From Anaeramoeba ignava (Eukaryota > Metamonada > Anaeramoebidae), in NCBI GenBank assembly GCA_028826165.1, contig JAPDFW010000112.1, forward strand, positions 62,001 through 126,000: a stretch of DNA of 64,000 bases, in the 5' to 3' direction. This document shows, piece by piece, positions 45,613-59,500 of this stretch. The notes under the pieces are model-generated. The model ran no database searches, was not told the origin of the DNA, and saw only the letters and a list, made by a program, of their open reading frames with translations. Both the position numbers and the translations under genes were made by a program. How positions within the stretch are numbered: the stretch's first letter is position 1; each line of letters starts with the position of its first letter.

Positions 45613-47799
45613 ATGAGCAATAACAGAAATACAAAAACAAAAGAAACAAATCGGAATCAAAACAAAAAACAACCACAAACAAAAAGAACACAAAACACAA
45701 ACGAAAAAAAAGAAAATACACAAGTATTAAATCCAATCAAATGGCAATATAAAGAAGCAATAGAAAAATTTCAAGTGAAAAATTATGAAGAATCAGAAAA
45801 ATTATTTGAAGAAATTTTTGACAAAATACCTCCTGAATATCCAGAACTTCAATTTGAAGTTTCTATGAAATTGTTGAAAATTTATATTAAACAAAACAAA
45901 ATTGATGTTGCTGCTCAAGTTATTTATTATTTGAAAAATAATCTAGATAGAGAATTAATTAAAGAAAAAGGAAAATTATTACAAAATCAAGAAAAAAGAA
46001 AATCTTTCAATATTTTATCAATCCAGCAAATGAAATCTGTTTTAATTGATTTGGAAAAACAGTTTAAATTTCTAAATGCAGAGTTTTGTTTGGCAAAAAA
46101 AGATTTTCAAATTGTGGAATCAACAATTAATAAAATGAACTCAGAAATGAAATCAAAAGAAAAGAAAGTTAATAATGGAAAAGATTTGAAAAACAACTCA
46201 AGCCAAAGTTCTCCAAAAATACAAGCTGAAAATCAAAATGGAAATCAAAATGGAAATCAAGAAATTATAAATGATAAAATTTCAATCGATTTATTGAATA
46301 TCAAAATGGAATTCCAAAAAAATAATTTAACTCAAGCAAACTCACTCAATTTATCTTTCCATAATCAGCACAAAGAAAATACGCATTTGAATTTGATATA
46401 TGATAATACTGCTGGTGCAATTTCTTTAAAAAACAAAAAACCAGGAATAGCACTATTTCATTTTAAAAGAGCTTTGGTTGAAAATGGGAATTTAATGAAA
46501 ATTCAAAAGCAAAAATTAAATGAGTTAAATCAAAATGGAAATTATCAAACAAAAATTGAAACGCAAGCAAATATTAATCATTTGAAAATAATGCAGCATA
46601 AAATCTATTACAATATCGGTCTTGCAATGCTATTCCAAAAATCACCTGTTCAAGCATTTAGAGCCTTTTATAAATCTCTTCCACTTTTTTATAATAAACC
46701 AAGAATTTGGTTGAGACTTGCAGAATGTTGTATTCATAACATTTCATTGATTGAAAAACAAGAAGAACTTCAGGATAATCAATCAAATATCCGCGCAATT
46801 ATTGGGAAAGGGAAAAATCAACGAATCCTTGTTAAAACAGATTATAATATCCAGAACCAAAGCTTAAGAATAAAAAGAATGCTTCAAAAACATTCAATAA
46901 AATTGCAAAATGAAAAAAAATCAAAAGAATCCAAAAATAAATCAAAACAAATACAACAAGAAAAAGAAGATAAAGATGAAGAAGAAGAAATGTCACTTGA
47001 ATCTGCAAGAAGATATTGCCAAAACGCAATACATTTATCACTACAAATTAAATCACACCTTGAAGCATTGGAACAAAATAATCCAAATATTTCAAAAGAA
47101 TATAATTTGTTTATAAAAAGAAATCGAGGAGAAAAATCAAACGATGATTTAAAATGGAGAGAATCAACACTTGATTCAATAAATTTTGATTTGGGAAAAG
47201 CTTATTTATTACTCGCATACATTTATCTGTGTCAAGATAATATGTTCTCAGCATACAGAAGCCTCGTTCATTTTTTTCAAATGGAAATTCCTGATACAGT
47301 CAATCATTTCTTATCTAATATTTATCTTTCCAAAATATTTTGCTTAATAAACAATCAACAATCTGCACTTGAACATCTCAAGAAAAGTTTTGAATTGAGA
47401 GAATCAGTTTTGCAACTTAATATCCAAAAATTCGAAAATCAAATTGTTATTCGTGAAGACTATGATTCAAGTCGTATTTTCCAACTTAATGATCTTGTTT
47501 CTCCTTTTGGCAGTTCTATTATTTATATAAATTTAGCTTGTGTTTTCATTATGAATAAGAATTTAGATGAAGCTGAAAAATGGATTAGTGTTGTTTTTGA
47601 AAATGATCCTACTAATAAAATTGCTTTACTTTCTTTAGTTTATATTTACATTGCAAAAGGAAATTTTGAAATTGCTAGACAAATTTTGAAAAATGATTTT
47701 ATTATTCCAACAAAATTAGAAATTGAAGATGAAAATCCAAATGAAAATCCAAATCAAAATCAAAATCAAAATCAAAATCAAAATCAAAATCAAAATTAA
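45613..47799 (+). CDS. CNOT10: CNOT10-like TPR subunit of the CCR4-NOT complex
   Basis: Single exon, 728 residues (human CNOT10 is 744). A basic Asn/Thr/Lys-rich N-terminus is followed by TPR-type helices (YKEAIEKFQVKNYEESEKLF). The most diagnostic parts are the central motifs: HLNLIYDNTAGAISLKNKKP, GIALFHFKRALVEN, KIYYNIGLAMLFQKSPVQAF and NKPRIWLRLAECCIHN, the counterpart of the NPRLWLRLAECCI stretch of animal CNOT10. Further TPRs follow (LAYIYLCQDNMFSAYRSLVHF, YLSKIFCLINNQQSALEHL, IYINLACVFIMNKNLDEAEKW). It pairs with CNOT11 in the complex that deadenylates mRNA in the cytoplasm. It ends in an NPNENPNQNQ tail typical of this genome. Confidence 0.85.
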   Translation: MSNNRNTKTKETNRNQNKKQPQTKRTQNTNEKKENTQVLNPIKWQYKEAIEKFQVKNYEESEKLFEEIFDKIPPEYPELQFEVSMKLLKIYIKQNKIDVAAQVIYYLKNNLDRELIKEKGKLLQNQEKRKSFNILSIQQMKSVLIDLEKQFKFLNAEFCLAKKDFQIVESTINKMNSEMKSKEKKVNNGKDLKNNSSQSSPKIQAENQNGNQNGNQEIINDKISIDLLNIKMEFQKNNLTQANSLNLSFHNQHKENTHLNLIYDNTAGAISLKNKKPGIALFHFKRALVENGNLMKIQKQKLNELNQNGNYQTKIETQANINHLKIMQHKIYYNIGLAMLFQKSPVQAFRAFYKSLPLFYNKPRIWLRLAECCIHNISLIEKQEELQDNQSNIRAIIGKGKNQRILVKTDYNIQNQSLRIKRMLQKHSIKLQNEKKSKESKNKSKQIQQEKEDKDEEEEMSLESARRYCQNAIHLSLQIKSHLEALEQNNPNISKEYNLFIKRNRGEKSNDDLKWRESTLDSINFDLGKAYLLLAYIYLCQDNMFSAYRSLVHFFQMEIPDTVNHFLSNIYLSKIFCLINNQQSALEHLKKSFELRESVLQLNIQKFENQIVIREDYDSSRIFQLNDLVSPFGSSIIYINLACVFIMNKNLDEAEKWISVVFENDPTNKIALLSLVYIYIAKGNFEIARQILKNDFIIPTKLEIEDENPNENPNQNQNQNQNQNQNQN

Positions 47800-48077
47800 A
47801 ATTTAAATCATTTTTTGCTTTTTTTTTCTCTTTCAAATAAATTTCTTTTTTTACTTTAAAAACCCAAAAAATAAAAAGAACAATTAAAAAAATTTTTTTT
47901 TACTTTTCGGAACAATTAAAAAAATTAAAAAAATTTTTTACTTTTTTTTTCTTATTCAAGAACATTCATTTAGGAAAATTAAGATAATTGATTCAATTCA
48001 ATAATCAAAAGAAAAAAACATTCAAAAAAAAAAAAAAACAATTAAGAAAGAAAAAAAAGAATTAAAAAAAGAATTGG

Positions 48078-51000
48078 TTATTTTAGTTTTTTTTCTACAT
48101 CTTGATCACCAAAAAAGCTGAAATCTTTAAATAAATTATTTTCTACTCTTCCCATAACACTAACTTCAATAACTGAATTTGAAAGATCTTCTTGAGTAAA
48201 ACCTTCATCAAAATTAGATACATCAGAAATTTCATCTACTTGTGGTTTAAAAACAGGTTCAGTTTCTCTTCGATAAACTTTATCCCAATCAAAAACAGAA
48301 AAGAAAGAATGTTTTTTTATTTCTGCAATTTTGATTCTTTTTGAAGGATCTCTTTGAAGAAGCTTTTTTTTAAGAAAAGAAATCAAAACAATCAAAAAAG
48401 AAAAACGGAAAAAAATATTAATTTTAATTTTAATTTTAATTTTAATTTTAATTTTAATTTTAATTTTAATTTTAATTTTAATTTTAATTTCAAAAATGAA
48501 TTTTAATTTCAAAAATGAATTTTAATTTTAATATTAATTTTAATATTAATTTTAATTTTAATTTTAATTTTAATTTTAATTTTAATTTTAATTTTAATTT
48601 TAATTTTAATTTCAAAAATGAATTTTAATTTTAATATTAATTTTAATATTAATTTTAATTTTAATTTTAATTTTAATTACTTTGCTAATTAAATCACGTG
48701 CATCTTGTGGTACTTGTTGTGGAAATTTTAATGGAGCTTTTAAAACTTTTTGAAAAAGAAGATTTGTATTTTCTGAAAAAAAAGGAGGAACTCCAACAAA
48801 CATTTCATAAAGTAAAATCCCTAAACTCCACCAATCAGCAGATTTACCATATCCTGTTTCAAGAATAATTTCTGGTGCTATTTTTAATTTTAATTTTAAT
48901 TTTAATTTTAATATTAATTTTAATTTTAATTTTAATTTTAATTTTAATTTTAATTTTAATATTAATTTTAATTTTAAATTTTAATTTTAATTTTAATTTT
49001 GATTTTAATTTTAATTTTAATTTTAATTTTATAAATGAATTTTAATTTTAATTTTAATTTTCAATTTTAATATTAATTTTAATTTTAATTATTTTAATTT
49101 TAATTTTAATTTTATAAATAAATTTAATTTTAATTTTAATTTAAATTTTAGAAATAATATACCCATATATTCAGGAGTTCCACATAAAGTTTTTGTTCCT
49201 TTTGCTTTATCAGTAACATTTAATTTAACTAAACCAAAATCAGTAATTTTTAAATGACCATCACTTAATAAAAGAACATTTTCCAATTTTAAATCACGGT
49301 AAATAATATCCATTTTATGAAGATAATCAAGACCAAGAACAAGCTCAGCAGCATATAAACGAACTTGTTCAAGAGAAAATTTACCAAATTTTCTTAAATG
49401 ATGAAATAAATCTCCTCCATTTGCATAATCAAGAACCATATATAATCTTTCTTCATCTTGAAACGAGTATTTTAAAGAAATTAAAAAAGGATGTTTTGCT
49501 TTCATTAAAACTTCTCTTTCTGCCATTGTTTGTTCAATTTGTCGAACATCTAATACTTTTCCTTTTTGTAATGATTTCATTGCAAATAATTCATGTGTAT
49601 CATTTTTTTCAACAAGAGTTACCTTTTTTATTTTATATATTAAATACAAAATATAAAATATTCAATTTAAAATTTAAAATATAAAATATAAAATATAAAA
49701 TATAAAATATAAAATATAAAATATTCAATTTAAAATATAAAATATATAATATATAATATAAAATATAAAATATTAAATATTCAATATAAAATATAAAATA
49801 TAAAATATAAAATATAAAATATAAAATATTAAATATAAAATATAAAATATATAAAATATAAAATATTCAATTTAAAAATTTAAAATATAAAATACAATAT
49901 AAAATATAAAAATATAAAATATAAAATATTAAATATTCAATTTTAAAATATAAAATATAAAATATAAAATATTCAATTTAAAAAAATATAAAATATTCAA
50001 TATTAAAATATTAAATATAAAATATAAAATATAAAATAAAAAATATAAAAAATATAAAAAATATAAATATAAAATATAAAATATAAAATATAAAATATTA
50101 AATATAAAATATTCAATATAAAATATTCAATATAAAATATTCAATATAAAATATTAAATATAAAATATTCAATTTAAAATATAAAATATAAAATATTAAA
50201 TATTCAATTTAAAATATTCAATATAAAATATAAAATATAAAATATTCAATTTAAAATATAAAATATAAAATATAAAATATAAAATATAAAATATAAAATA
50301 TAAAATATAAAATATAAAATATTAAATATAAAATATAAAATATAAAATATAAAATATAAAATATAAAGTATAAAATATTCAATATAAAATATAAGAATAT
50401 TTACTTTTCCATATGAACCTCTTCCAATAACACTTATAACTTTAAAATCTTTCAAAGTTAAATTATCTCTTTGTTCAGAATCAATAACTGATTGAATTAT
50501 TGCAATCCAACCATCCCTTTCTTGTTCTGAAGGGGCTGAAATTAAATATATTCTTTGACCTGGTATATCAACTTCAAAACAGTTTTTTTTCTTGATTTTT
50601 TTTTGTGTACTAATATATACTTTAGATCTTTTTGTTATTGGTAATATTCCAAGAGGAGTATGACTCTTTTCATTTTCAATTAATAATTTTATTAATAAAT
50701 TAATAAATAAATTGATAAATAAATTGATAAATAAATTAATAAATAAATTGATAAATAAATTAATAAATAAATTGATAAATAAATTGATAAATAAATTGAT
50801 AAATAAATTAATAAATAAATTGATAAATAAATAAATTGATAAATAAATAAATTGATTAATAAATAAATTGATAAATAAATAAATTGATAAATAAATTGAT
50901 AAATAAATTGATTAATAAATAAATTGATAAATAAATAAATTGATAAATAAATAAATTGATAAATAAATAAATTGATTAATAAATTGATAAATAAATTGAT

Positions 51001-53340
51001 AAATAAATTAATAAATAAATTGATAGATAAATTAATAAATAAATAAATTGATAAATAAATTGATAAATAAATTGATAAATAAATAAATTGATAAATAAAT
51101 TAATAAATAAATTAATAAATAAATTAATAAATAAATTAATAAATAAATTAATAAATAAATTAATAAATAAATTAATAAATAAATTAATAAATAAATTAAT
51201 AAATAAATTAATAAATAAATTGATAAATAAATTGATAAATAAATTGATAAAATAAATTAATAAATAAATTGATAAATAAATAAATTGATTAATAAATAAA
51301 TTGATAAATAAATTGATAAATAAATTGATAAATAAATTAATAAATAAATTGATAAATAAATAAATTGATAAATAAATAAATTGACTAATAAATAAATTGA
51401 TAAATAAATTAATAAATAAATTGATAAATAAATTGATAAATAAATTGATAAATAAATTGATAAATAAATTGATAAATAAATTGATAAATAAATTGATAAA
51501 TAAATTGATAAATAAATTGATTGTTAAATTGATAAATAAATTGATAAATAAATTAATAAATAAATTAATAAATAAATTGATAAATAAATTGATTGTTAAA
51601 TTGATAAATAAATTGATAAATAAATTAATAAATAAATTAATAAATAAATTGATAAATAAATTGATAAATAAATTAATAAATAAATTGATAAATAAATTGA
51701 TAAATAAATTGATAAATAAATTAATAAATAAATTGATTAAATTAATTAATAAATTGATTAAATAAATTGATAAATAAATTAATAAATAAATTGATAAATA
51801 AATTGATAAATAAATTGATTAATAAATTGATTAATAAATTGATAAATAAATTGATAAATAAATTGATTAATAAATTGATAAATAAATTGATAAATAAATT
51901 GATAAATAAATTGATTGTTAAATTGATAAATAAATTGATAAATAAATTGATAAATAAATTAATAAATAAATTAATAAATAAATTGATAAATAAATTGATT
52001 ATTTAAATTGATAAATAAATTAATAAATAAATTGATTAATAAATTGATAAATAAATTGATAAATAAATTGATAAATAAATTAATAAATAAATTGATTGTT
52101 AAATTGATAAATAAATTGATAAATAAATTAATAAATAAATTGATAAATAAATTGATTGTTAAATTGATAAATAAATTGATAAATAAATTAATAAATAAAT
52201 TAATAAATAAATTGATTAATAAATTGATAAATAAATTGATAAATAAATTGATAAATAAATTGATAAATAAATTGATAAATAAATTGATAAATAAATTGAT
52301 TAATAAATTGATAAATAAATTAATAAATAAATTAATAAATAAATAAATTGATAAATAAATTGATAAATAAATTAATAAATAAATTAATAAATAAATTGAT
52401 AAACTTGATAAATAAATTAATAAATAAATTAATAAATAAATTGATAAATAAATTAATAAATAAATTAATAAATAAATTGATTGTTAAATTGATAAATAAA
52501 TTGATAAATAAATTAATAAATAAATTGGTAAATAAATTGATAAATAAATTGATAAATAAATTGATAAATAAATTAATAAATAAATTGATTGTTAAATTGA
52601 TAAATAAATTGATAAATAAATTGATAAATAAATTGATAAATAAATTGATTAATAAATTAATAAATAAATTGATTGATAAATTGATAAATAAATTGATAAA
52701 TAAATTGATAAATAAATTAATAAATAAATTGATAAATAAATTAATAAATAAATTGATAAATAAATTGATAAATAAATTGATTAATAAATTGATAAATAAA
52801 TTGATAAATAAATTGATTAATAAATTAATAAATAAATTAATAAATAAATTAATAAATAAATTGATAAATAAATTGATAAATAAATTGATAAATAAATTGA
52901 TAAATAAATTAATAAATAAATTGATTGTTAAATTGTTTTTGAATTGTTTAAAATTGTTTTTGATTTGTTTAAAATTGTTTTAAAATTGTTTTTAAATTGT
53001 TTAAAATTATTTAAAATTGTTTAAAATTGTTTAAAATTGTTTTGATTGTTTTTGAATTGTTTTTGAATTATTTAAAATTATTTAAAATTATTTAGAATTG
53101 TTTTTGAATTGTTTAAAATTATTTTTTGATATAAAAAAAACTTTCAACTCAAAATGATCAATTAAAAAAAAAAATTTTAAAAAGTTTTTTTTTCTTTTTT
53201 CTTTTAAGATTATTTACAGTTTTTCTTTTATAATAATAAATCATTTTAGATTCAAAAACAAACCATCTTTTTTTCCATGTTTTCCATTTTGCTCCTCTTT
53301 TTACAAGAAATCCAGATTTAAGAATTAAAGGTTTATCCAT
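48078..53340 (-). CDS. PH-domain AGC kinase, Akt/PKB-like, with repeat-filled introns
   Basis: Five exons are read on the minus strand: 53340..53218, 50665..50405, 49622..49163, 48877..48681 and 48362..48078, giving about 441 residues with all phases consistent. The PH domain starts at once ([23 protein letters not shown], then across intron 1 [42 protein letters not shown]). The kinase has [90 protein letters not shown] and FVGVPPFF. The C-terminal extension has FTQEDLSNS and a hydrophobic motif FKDFSFF. A T-loop Thr (KTLCGTPE) is present. It is expected to respond to phosphoinositides and PDK1/TORC2. The coding exons span 5.3 kb because four introns are expanded repeats. Confidence 0.93.
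48363..48680 (-). repeat. Akt intron 4: (TTTTAA)n with AATTTCAAAAATGAATTTTA variant
   Basis: The intron separates DLISK from LLQRDPSKR. It is filled with TTTTAA hexanucleotides and three copies of TTTCAAAAATGAATTTTAAT. GTAATTAAAA and AAAAAAAAG bound it in gene orientation. Confidence 0.85.
48878..49162 (-). repeat. Akt intron 3: (TTTTAA)n array
   Basis: It lies between GTPEYM and APEIIL, splitting the Ala codon (G|CA). Hexanucleotide TTTTAA repeats fill it, with TTTATAAATGAATTTTAA near 49028. Confidence 0.85.
49623..50404 (-). repeat. Akt intron 2: (AAATATAA)-type repeat, 782 nt
   Basis: It lies between GRGSYGK and VTLVEK inside the glycine loop. It consists of AAAATATAAAATAT units with AAATATTCAATTTAAAAT variants, clearly a different unit from introns 1, 3 and 4. 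Confidence 0.9.
50666..53217 (-). repeat. Akt intron 1: 2.55 kb, mostly a 12-bp minisatellite AAATTGATAAAT
   Basis: From about 50695 to 52935 the sequence is AAATTGATAAAT/AAATTAATAAAT units with AAATTGATTAAT, AAATTGATTGTT and AAATAAATTGAT variants. The gene-distal end (52935-53130) changes to TTGTTTTTGAATTG/TTTAAAATTG units. The two halves of the PH domain lie on each side (YYKRKT and SHTPLG), so it must be spliced out. The donor GTAAATAATC and acceptor AAAAG are in frame (phase 0). The NKLINKLI translations are artefacts. Confidence 0.9.
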
Positions 53341-53592
53341 TTTTTGTTTTTGTTGTTTTTATTTTTGTTTTTGTTGTTTTTATTTTTGTTTTTGTTGTTT
53401 TTATTTTTGTTTTAATAAAAAAAAAAATAATTAAAAAATAATTGAAAAAAATGAAAAAAAAAAAAGGAAAAAAAAAATTTATAAATTCTCCTTTTTTTTT
53501 TCAATTAAAATCTTTTAATTTTTCTTTTTAAATTTTTCATTTTTTTTTTTTTGCTTTTTTTTTCATTTTTTGTTTTTATCATTTTTATAAAA
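53341..53592. promoter_or_regulatory. Bidirectional promoter between the Akt-like kinase and the giant gene
   Basis: This 252-bp interval has three TTTTGTTTTTGTTGTTTTTA units next to the kinase start, the reverse form AAAAAAATGAAAAAAAAAAA near 53448, and TTTTTCATTTTTTTTTTTTG with TTTTTTTTTCATTTTTTG near 53536-53572 on the plus side. Confidence 0.45.
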
Positions 53593-56500
53593 ATGAATAA
53601 TATTAATCAATATCAAAAATTAAATAATGAATTATTACAACTCAAAAAAGAATTACAAAATCAATTACAAAATCTTCCACAAACTGATCCAAAACTTAAA
53701 AAATTAGTTATTAATTTCTGTCAATTAACACTTAATCAAAAACAAATCCAACAAAAAATAACCAACTTCAAAAAACAAATTTCCAAACTTACAACATCGT
53801 TTTGGAGAGTTGAGAAAATTATAAAGGAAGATATAATTTATTACAAAGTTAAAATTGATACAGAAATTGCACTGAATTCAAAATTCGAAAATTTAAGAAA
53901 AATATTCCATAATGAATTATTCAAAACTTTTTCAGAAAAGAAAATTATCCAGATCAAAACCCAATTATTAATCACAAACATTCTGAGAGATTTCATGGAG
54001 ATGATGCAAAAAAACCAGCAAATATTAAAACAAACCCAGCTCTTAAAAAACACCATTTCTGATCTTGTTTTAATTCAAACTAAATATGTGGTTAAAATTT
54101 TCACGAGAATTATCAATAAAGGATCAAGAAATACTAAACAAGAGCAAGCAAGACATCCTCTGCTCAACGAGATCCCTTTGGATAATGAGCAGCTCAATGG
54201 CTTTATTGAAGATGGGTTTGTTTTTTGGCCTGAAAAAAAGAAATTTGAAAATGGAAATCAAAATGAAATAATTTCAATTTATGATGAAAATTTTAGAAAT
54301 AGTGGATATTTTATTGATATTATTCAACCTCTCGAGAGCTGGATAAAATCCCTTGCATTGTGTCTTGCAAGCACAAGCACAATTGAGAATTTATATTTCT
54401 TGTTCATTTCTTTATTAAATTGCCCAGGATGCGGGCTTTGGATTAAGGATATTATTCCCACAAAATTTACATGGAATTTCGAAAATGCTAATTATTTTAG
54501 TGTCATTTTGGACGATATTTCGCATCTATTTGATTTGAAAGTGGAATCCATCAACAAGAATTTTAGAAAATCGGAGAAAAAAATCCCCATTTTGTCTCCT
54601 TTTAAAAAAGACAACTACTTTCTATCTCCAAAACACACAAGCGATTCCCATCACGCATTCATGCTCAATTCTTTTGAAAAGGATTTCGGGCTGTTTTTGA
54701 TAAGTTTGCCTCTGATGGACTTCCTCAATTTTATTTGCTCTCCCAGTTTCAAATCCAATCAAGACTCCGATTCAAATCTGGATGAATACTTCGATTTTAT
54801 CCGCATTTCTTCGTATTTTTCAAAGATTTTATCTTTGCTATCTCGCTGCCTTTCAAGCAACAAGGACAACTTAGTCATTTCATATATTGGCGGCATAATT
54901 TGTGTCATCGGCTATAATTTGGACAAAATGATGTTCAATTTGGAAAATCATTCCAAAAATCCACAAAACGCAGATGACTATTATCAGTACCAGATCCAGT
55001 TCCAGTCCATTTTCGATGATCTGATGCTGGATATATTTGGGATTTGCATTAATTACACCAAAAAGTTATGGAAACACTTGAAAAATTTGCAATACAGATT
55101 CTTATCTGAAAAAACTCTCTGGAAAATTCTCTATTTGATTTTCACTTATAGCGAAAAAACCCAAAAACAAAAATACTCGTCTCAACATGTAGACATCTCT
55201 TCGCTGGGAGACTGGGAAAGATTCATCTTCAAAGATCTCAAAAAAAAGCATTTCCTTGTCACACCCCAAAAAGTGGAATACGAAGAAAATCTTGTTTCTT
55301 TGCAATTCACGCCCGTAAGAAACAACTTCCATCAAAACATCAGGTTTCAAAAGGAATCGCATTTGATTTATGCGCTTGAAAAAATCGCCTCTTCTGGTCA
55401 TCCCGAAGTCTCCAAATGCATTTTCTTGGAGTTTTTCATTATCGGATATTTTTCGGGTGAAAATCTCAACTTTAAAGGATTGATTTTCCAGGAAACAGAG
55501 AAAATCATCGCAGAAATCTTTGTTCAATACCCTTCTTTTTTCTCAATATTGATCCATTTATGGAATCGCTATCACTCGCAAATTGAGAAAAAGAAGGCAA
55601 TTTCCTTTTATAAATTCCCAATTCAATCATGGAAACCCACTCAAAACGATTTTGAAATTTTGGAAAGTTGGTTATGCGAGAGCCAGGACGATGAACTCGC
55701 CAAAATTGCGCGATTTGTTATGGAAAATTTAAATTGGGGAATTGATGAGGGATCAAACGATATGGATAGTGAGAAAAAATCAAGAAAAGAAAACAAAAGA
55801 TCTCTATTTATTGACCCAAAATTGCACCAGAAATGCCTAATTATTATCACCAAATATTGGATCAATCTCAAAACAGCAACAAAAGAACCCAATCAACAAC
55901 TCATGGAATGGTGCTGGAAAATTGCATATAAAATCTCCGTCTTCTCTGAGCTTGGAGAGTTGAGAGTTCCCCAATTTTCACTTGCTCAAGAAAACAAAGA
56001 AATCAATCAAGAAATCGATTTCCTTCTTTCATACATAAAATTATCGAAACATTTGGACGAATTTATTTGTTATTCCACTTGCTTCCTTACTGACATTCTC
56101 ACAGACACGTCTCCACAAAGCAAAACTCTCAATTTAAAATTGCGCACAAATATCCTCTCTCTGTTAAACACTCCCTCATCCTTTTTTAGCTTCAATCAAA
56201 TTCTCTTCCATCAAATTCCGTTGATCATTAATTCCTACATTTCAACCGAAAAAACAAACCAAGACACTTCCAAAAAACAATACGATTCAAGCCCCCATTT
56301 TACTGGGAACACACCATCTCTTTCCTATTCTGCGCACGCCGCGCATTTCATTTCTGAATATCTATCGCTCATGCAGTTTGTCAAAAAGGGATCCAAAGAG
56401 TATGCTGCGGTTCCGTTAGAAAGGGGAATCAAAATGGATCCATCTTTAGCCAAAAAAATACCTCCTTATAAACTTCTTTTGAACACTGCAGTATCAATGA

Positions 56501-59500
56501 TCGCGCACAGGATCAATTACTCCAAATCATCCCAAACAAAGCAGACACCAAACCAAAAGAAACCCAACAAAACAAAGGAATATGAACTGAAAAGTCCCGA
56601 ATCAATGCTTGCTTTTTGGATCCAATTTTACTCTCTTTTCAACGAGTGGTGGAATATTGACCGCATCAGAGAATCGTTCAACGCTCTGTTCCAAATTGCC
56701 TTTATATTTGGGCTTAGATCTGTTGTTCGAGACTTCCTCATCGCGCAATTCTTGCCAAATCAACTCAATCGCAAAAAATCAGATCTTGCAATGGTTCTGA
56801 ATGTAAATTACCAGATCGAGAAAACAAATTATGATATCTCCATTTTTGATTACGATTCCTTTTTCGATTTCAAAAAAACACCCGCGAACCTGAAAAAGGA
56901 TTTGATCAACAATTACCCCTTTTTCTTGTTTGAATTCATCCAAGTCGAAACAGAAAAGGAATCCGAAATTCGCCAGTTAATTGGGCAAATTTTGCTCAAT
57001 CCAAAAAACGACATGTCCAAAATAAGAAAAGAAAAGAAAATCATCAAACATTTAAATTGCATTTCATGGTGGGTTGAATTTGCTGTTAAATCATCACCCA
57101 AAAACAATCCTCTACTGCCCTTGATCTGGCGGAATGTTTTCCAGCTTTATTGCTCATTTCTCAATACCCGTAATTATTCTGGAAACAAGCAATTCCAGGA
57201 CTTGTGGTTTGGCCACAAGATTTTCGAACTCGCATTTAACCAAAATGAGTTTCGGAAAGTGCTCAAAGAATCACTTGAGAATTTTGTTGCAGAATTAATA
57301 GAAAACTCTGAACAAAATCCCGATTTGTTGGGTTTGCTTTCTTCAATGATGTTTTTTTTAGCCGAGGATTCCAAAACAATCAAAATTACCTCTTTTATTG
57401 CAAAATATTCTCAATTCCAACTCATTTTTGACGAAGAATCTCAATCATTTGGAGCCAAAACAACACCAATAACAAACCAAATTGAGCACAATCGCCAGAT
57501 GTTTTGGCTCAACGCCGTTTCTAAGCAATCCTTATTCACAAAATTTATTCCTTTTATTTCACTGTATTGTTATTCTGATCCCAAAAAAATCGAGCGTTTG
57601 CAGCTATTCATTTCTTCAAAACAAGAAGGCAACCAAACAAACGCTCCAAAAAATGAAACCAACCAAAAAACACCATCAAAACAGAATCTCCGTCTTGAAC
57701 CCAAAAATGTTCCCAATAGTCCATCATTTATGCAAAACCCCAAATTAAAAAAGATCATTGAAAAATCCATCTTGATCAGCGATCTCTTTTCATTTAACAA
57801 AAGCAACTATTTCGATTTGCAAACACCGATAAATTTCCATCTGAAGAAAATCAAAGAATCATCCTTCATTTTCTACAACAAATGGAAAAATCTATATCAA
57901 AAAGATTTGGAGTTTCTGAATTTACTACCAAAGTTGTTTCAAAACATTCCTTTTAAGAAAATGAAGAAATTTCGGGAAAAAAGTATGAATAATCTCACTA
58001 TTGAAGGAGCACCAACTCACCATCTCGCCTTCAACAATAGCATGCCAAATCCCATTCATCACAGCTATAGTATAAATCCAACTTCGAGCTACATGGAGTA
58101 CATAAATCAGGATAATCCGAAAGTTTTCGTTCAAAATCACATCTCGATAAATACAAGAATTTTATCCTTAATTTCCAAAAATAGAAAATATGCCCAAGAG
58201 TTGTTCGATATTTTCGAGAAAAGCGAGCCGATTATCACAGAAAAACTCGTCTATTCCATTTTCTTTATTAAAATTTTCGTGAAGAAAATCCTCCCAAAAA
58301 CTCCAATTCCACAAATTAATTCCCCAAATTTCGCGAAGGAAAACGAGAAAAAAGACGATGATCATAACGACAAAGACACAATATTCCAGCATCCTTCTCA
58401 ATTCCAAAAAGAAGAGCTGCAAATCTGGCTCGATCGGTTCCTTCAATTTCAATCTAAGGAAATTGTTTTTTTCCCGCCTTCTTTCCAGCTTTTTACTCAA
58501 ATTTTCCGCAAAATATTCAATATTATCGGGACTGATCCGCGTTTAATTTTCAGCAAAATCAGCAAATATCCTTTATCATGTCCCTTTATCCTCTCATATT
58601 TCCATCCCGAAAGTGATCCAAAAACATTTCCTGATTTATACGCAGAATTTTTCCATCTTTATTTACTCGAGAAAACCAAATCAAATGTGTCCATTTTTAA
58701 CTCGGTGTTGAACAAATTCGATTTTGATTCTTGGATTTCGCAAAATATCAAATCACCGAAAACAGATCTCATCAACCTGTTTAAAAAGCTCCTATTTGCT
58801 TACCAAAGCGCTCTGAAAAAACAATCCCACGTCGCCTTTGAGCATCTTTCCAATTCAATTGAAAAATTAATTGAAATTATTCCCGAAGAGAAGTTTGTGG
58901 ATCTTTTCCAACTTATTCTTGAGAAAACCCTCGAGAACATTGTTGATCACAAAATTTGGGATTTTGTTGATAATTTTATCAGTTTGAATAAATCAGCCCA
59001 AATTCTCGTTTCGGTATCTCAAGTTTTTAGTACAAAAACATCTGAATTTTTCCAAAAAGAGCAAATGAAATGGAAAAAATCTTTTTCATATCCCTTGAAC
59101 TTGAATGTTTACTTTAAAAAATTCGAGCAATTCCTGCAGATTTTGCTGAACGGATTTGCTTCACAATTTCAATCAGAATCCATTACTTTCCAGGAACTAC
59201 TTGATTATTTGTGGCTGATTTACAAACCTTTTTTAATTGACGCAACAAAAAATGAAAAAGTTCTCAGAAAGAAAAGTCGAAACTTTAATCCAAAAGAAAA
59301 AGAAGAAGAAGAAGAGGAACAAATATTTTCCTCGTTTTTTGCACATTTTTCTGATTTCAAAATTAAAGATCCAATGCTTGCCTGTTCGCATATCTTGGGG
59401 AAGTTTCTTTGTTCGGTTTCCAGCGAAAATGTGTTTTCCAAGTTATTTGTAAAGAAATTTATCAGCAATATTCTCGTTCCCAATTTGGAAATTAGCAAAG

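Noticed and set aside
51397-52983. Series of NKLINKLI open frames
   Set aside because: They lie inside the first intron of the Akt-like gene, whose PH domain is split around it; pure repeat translation.
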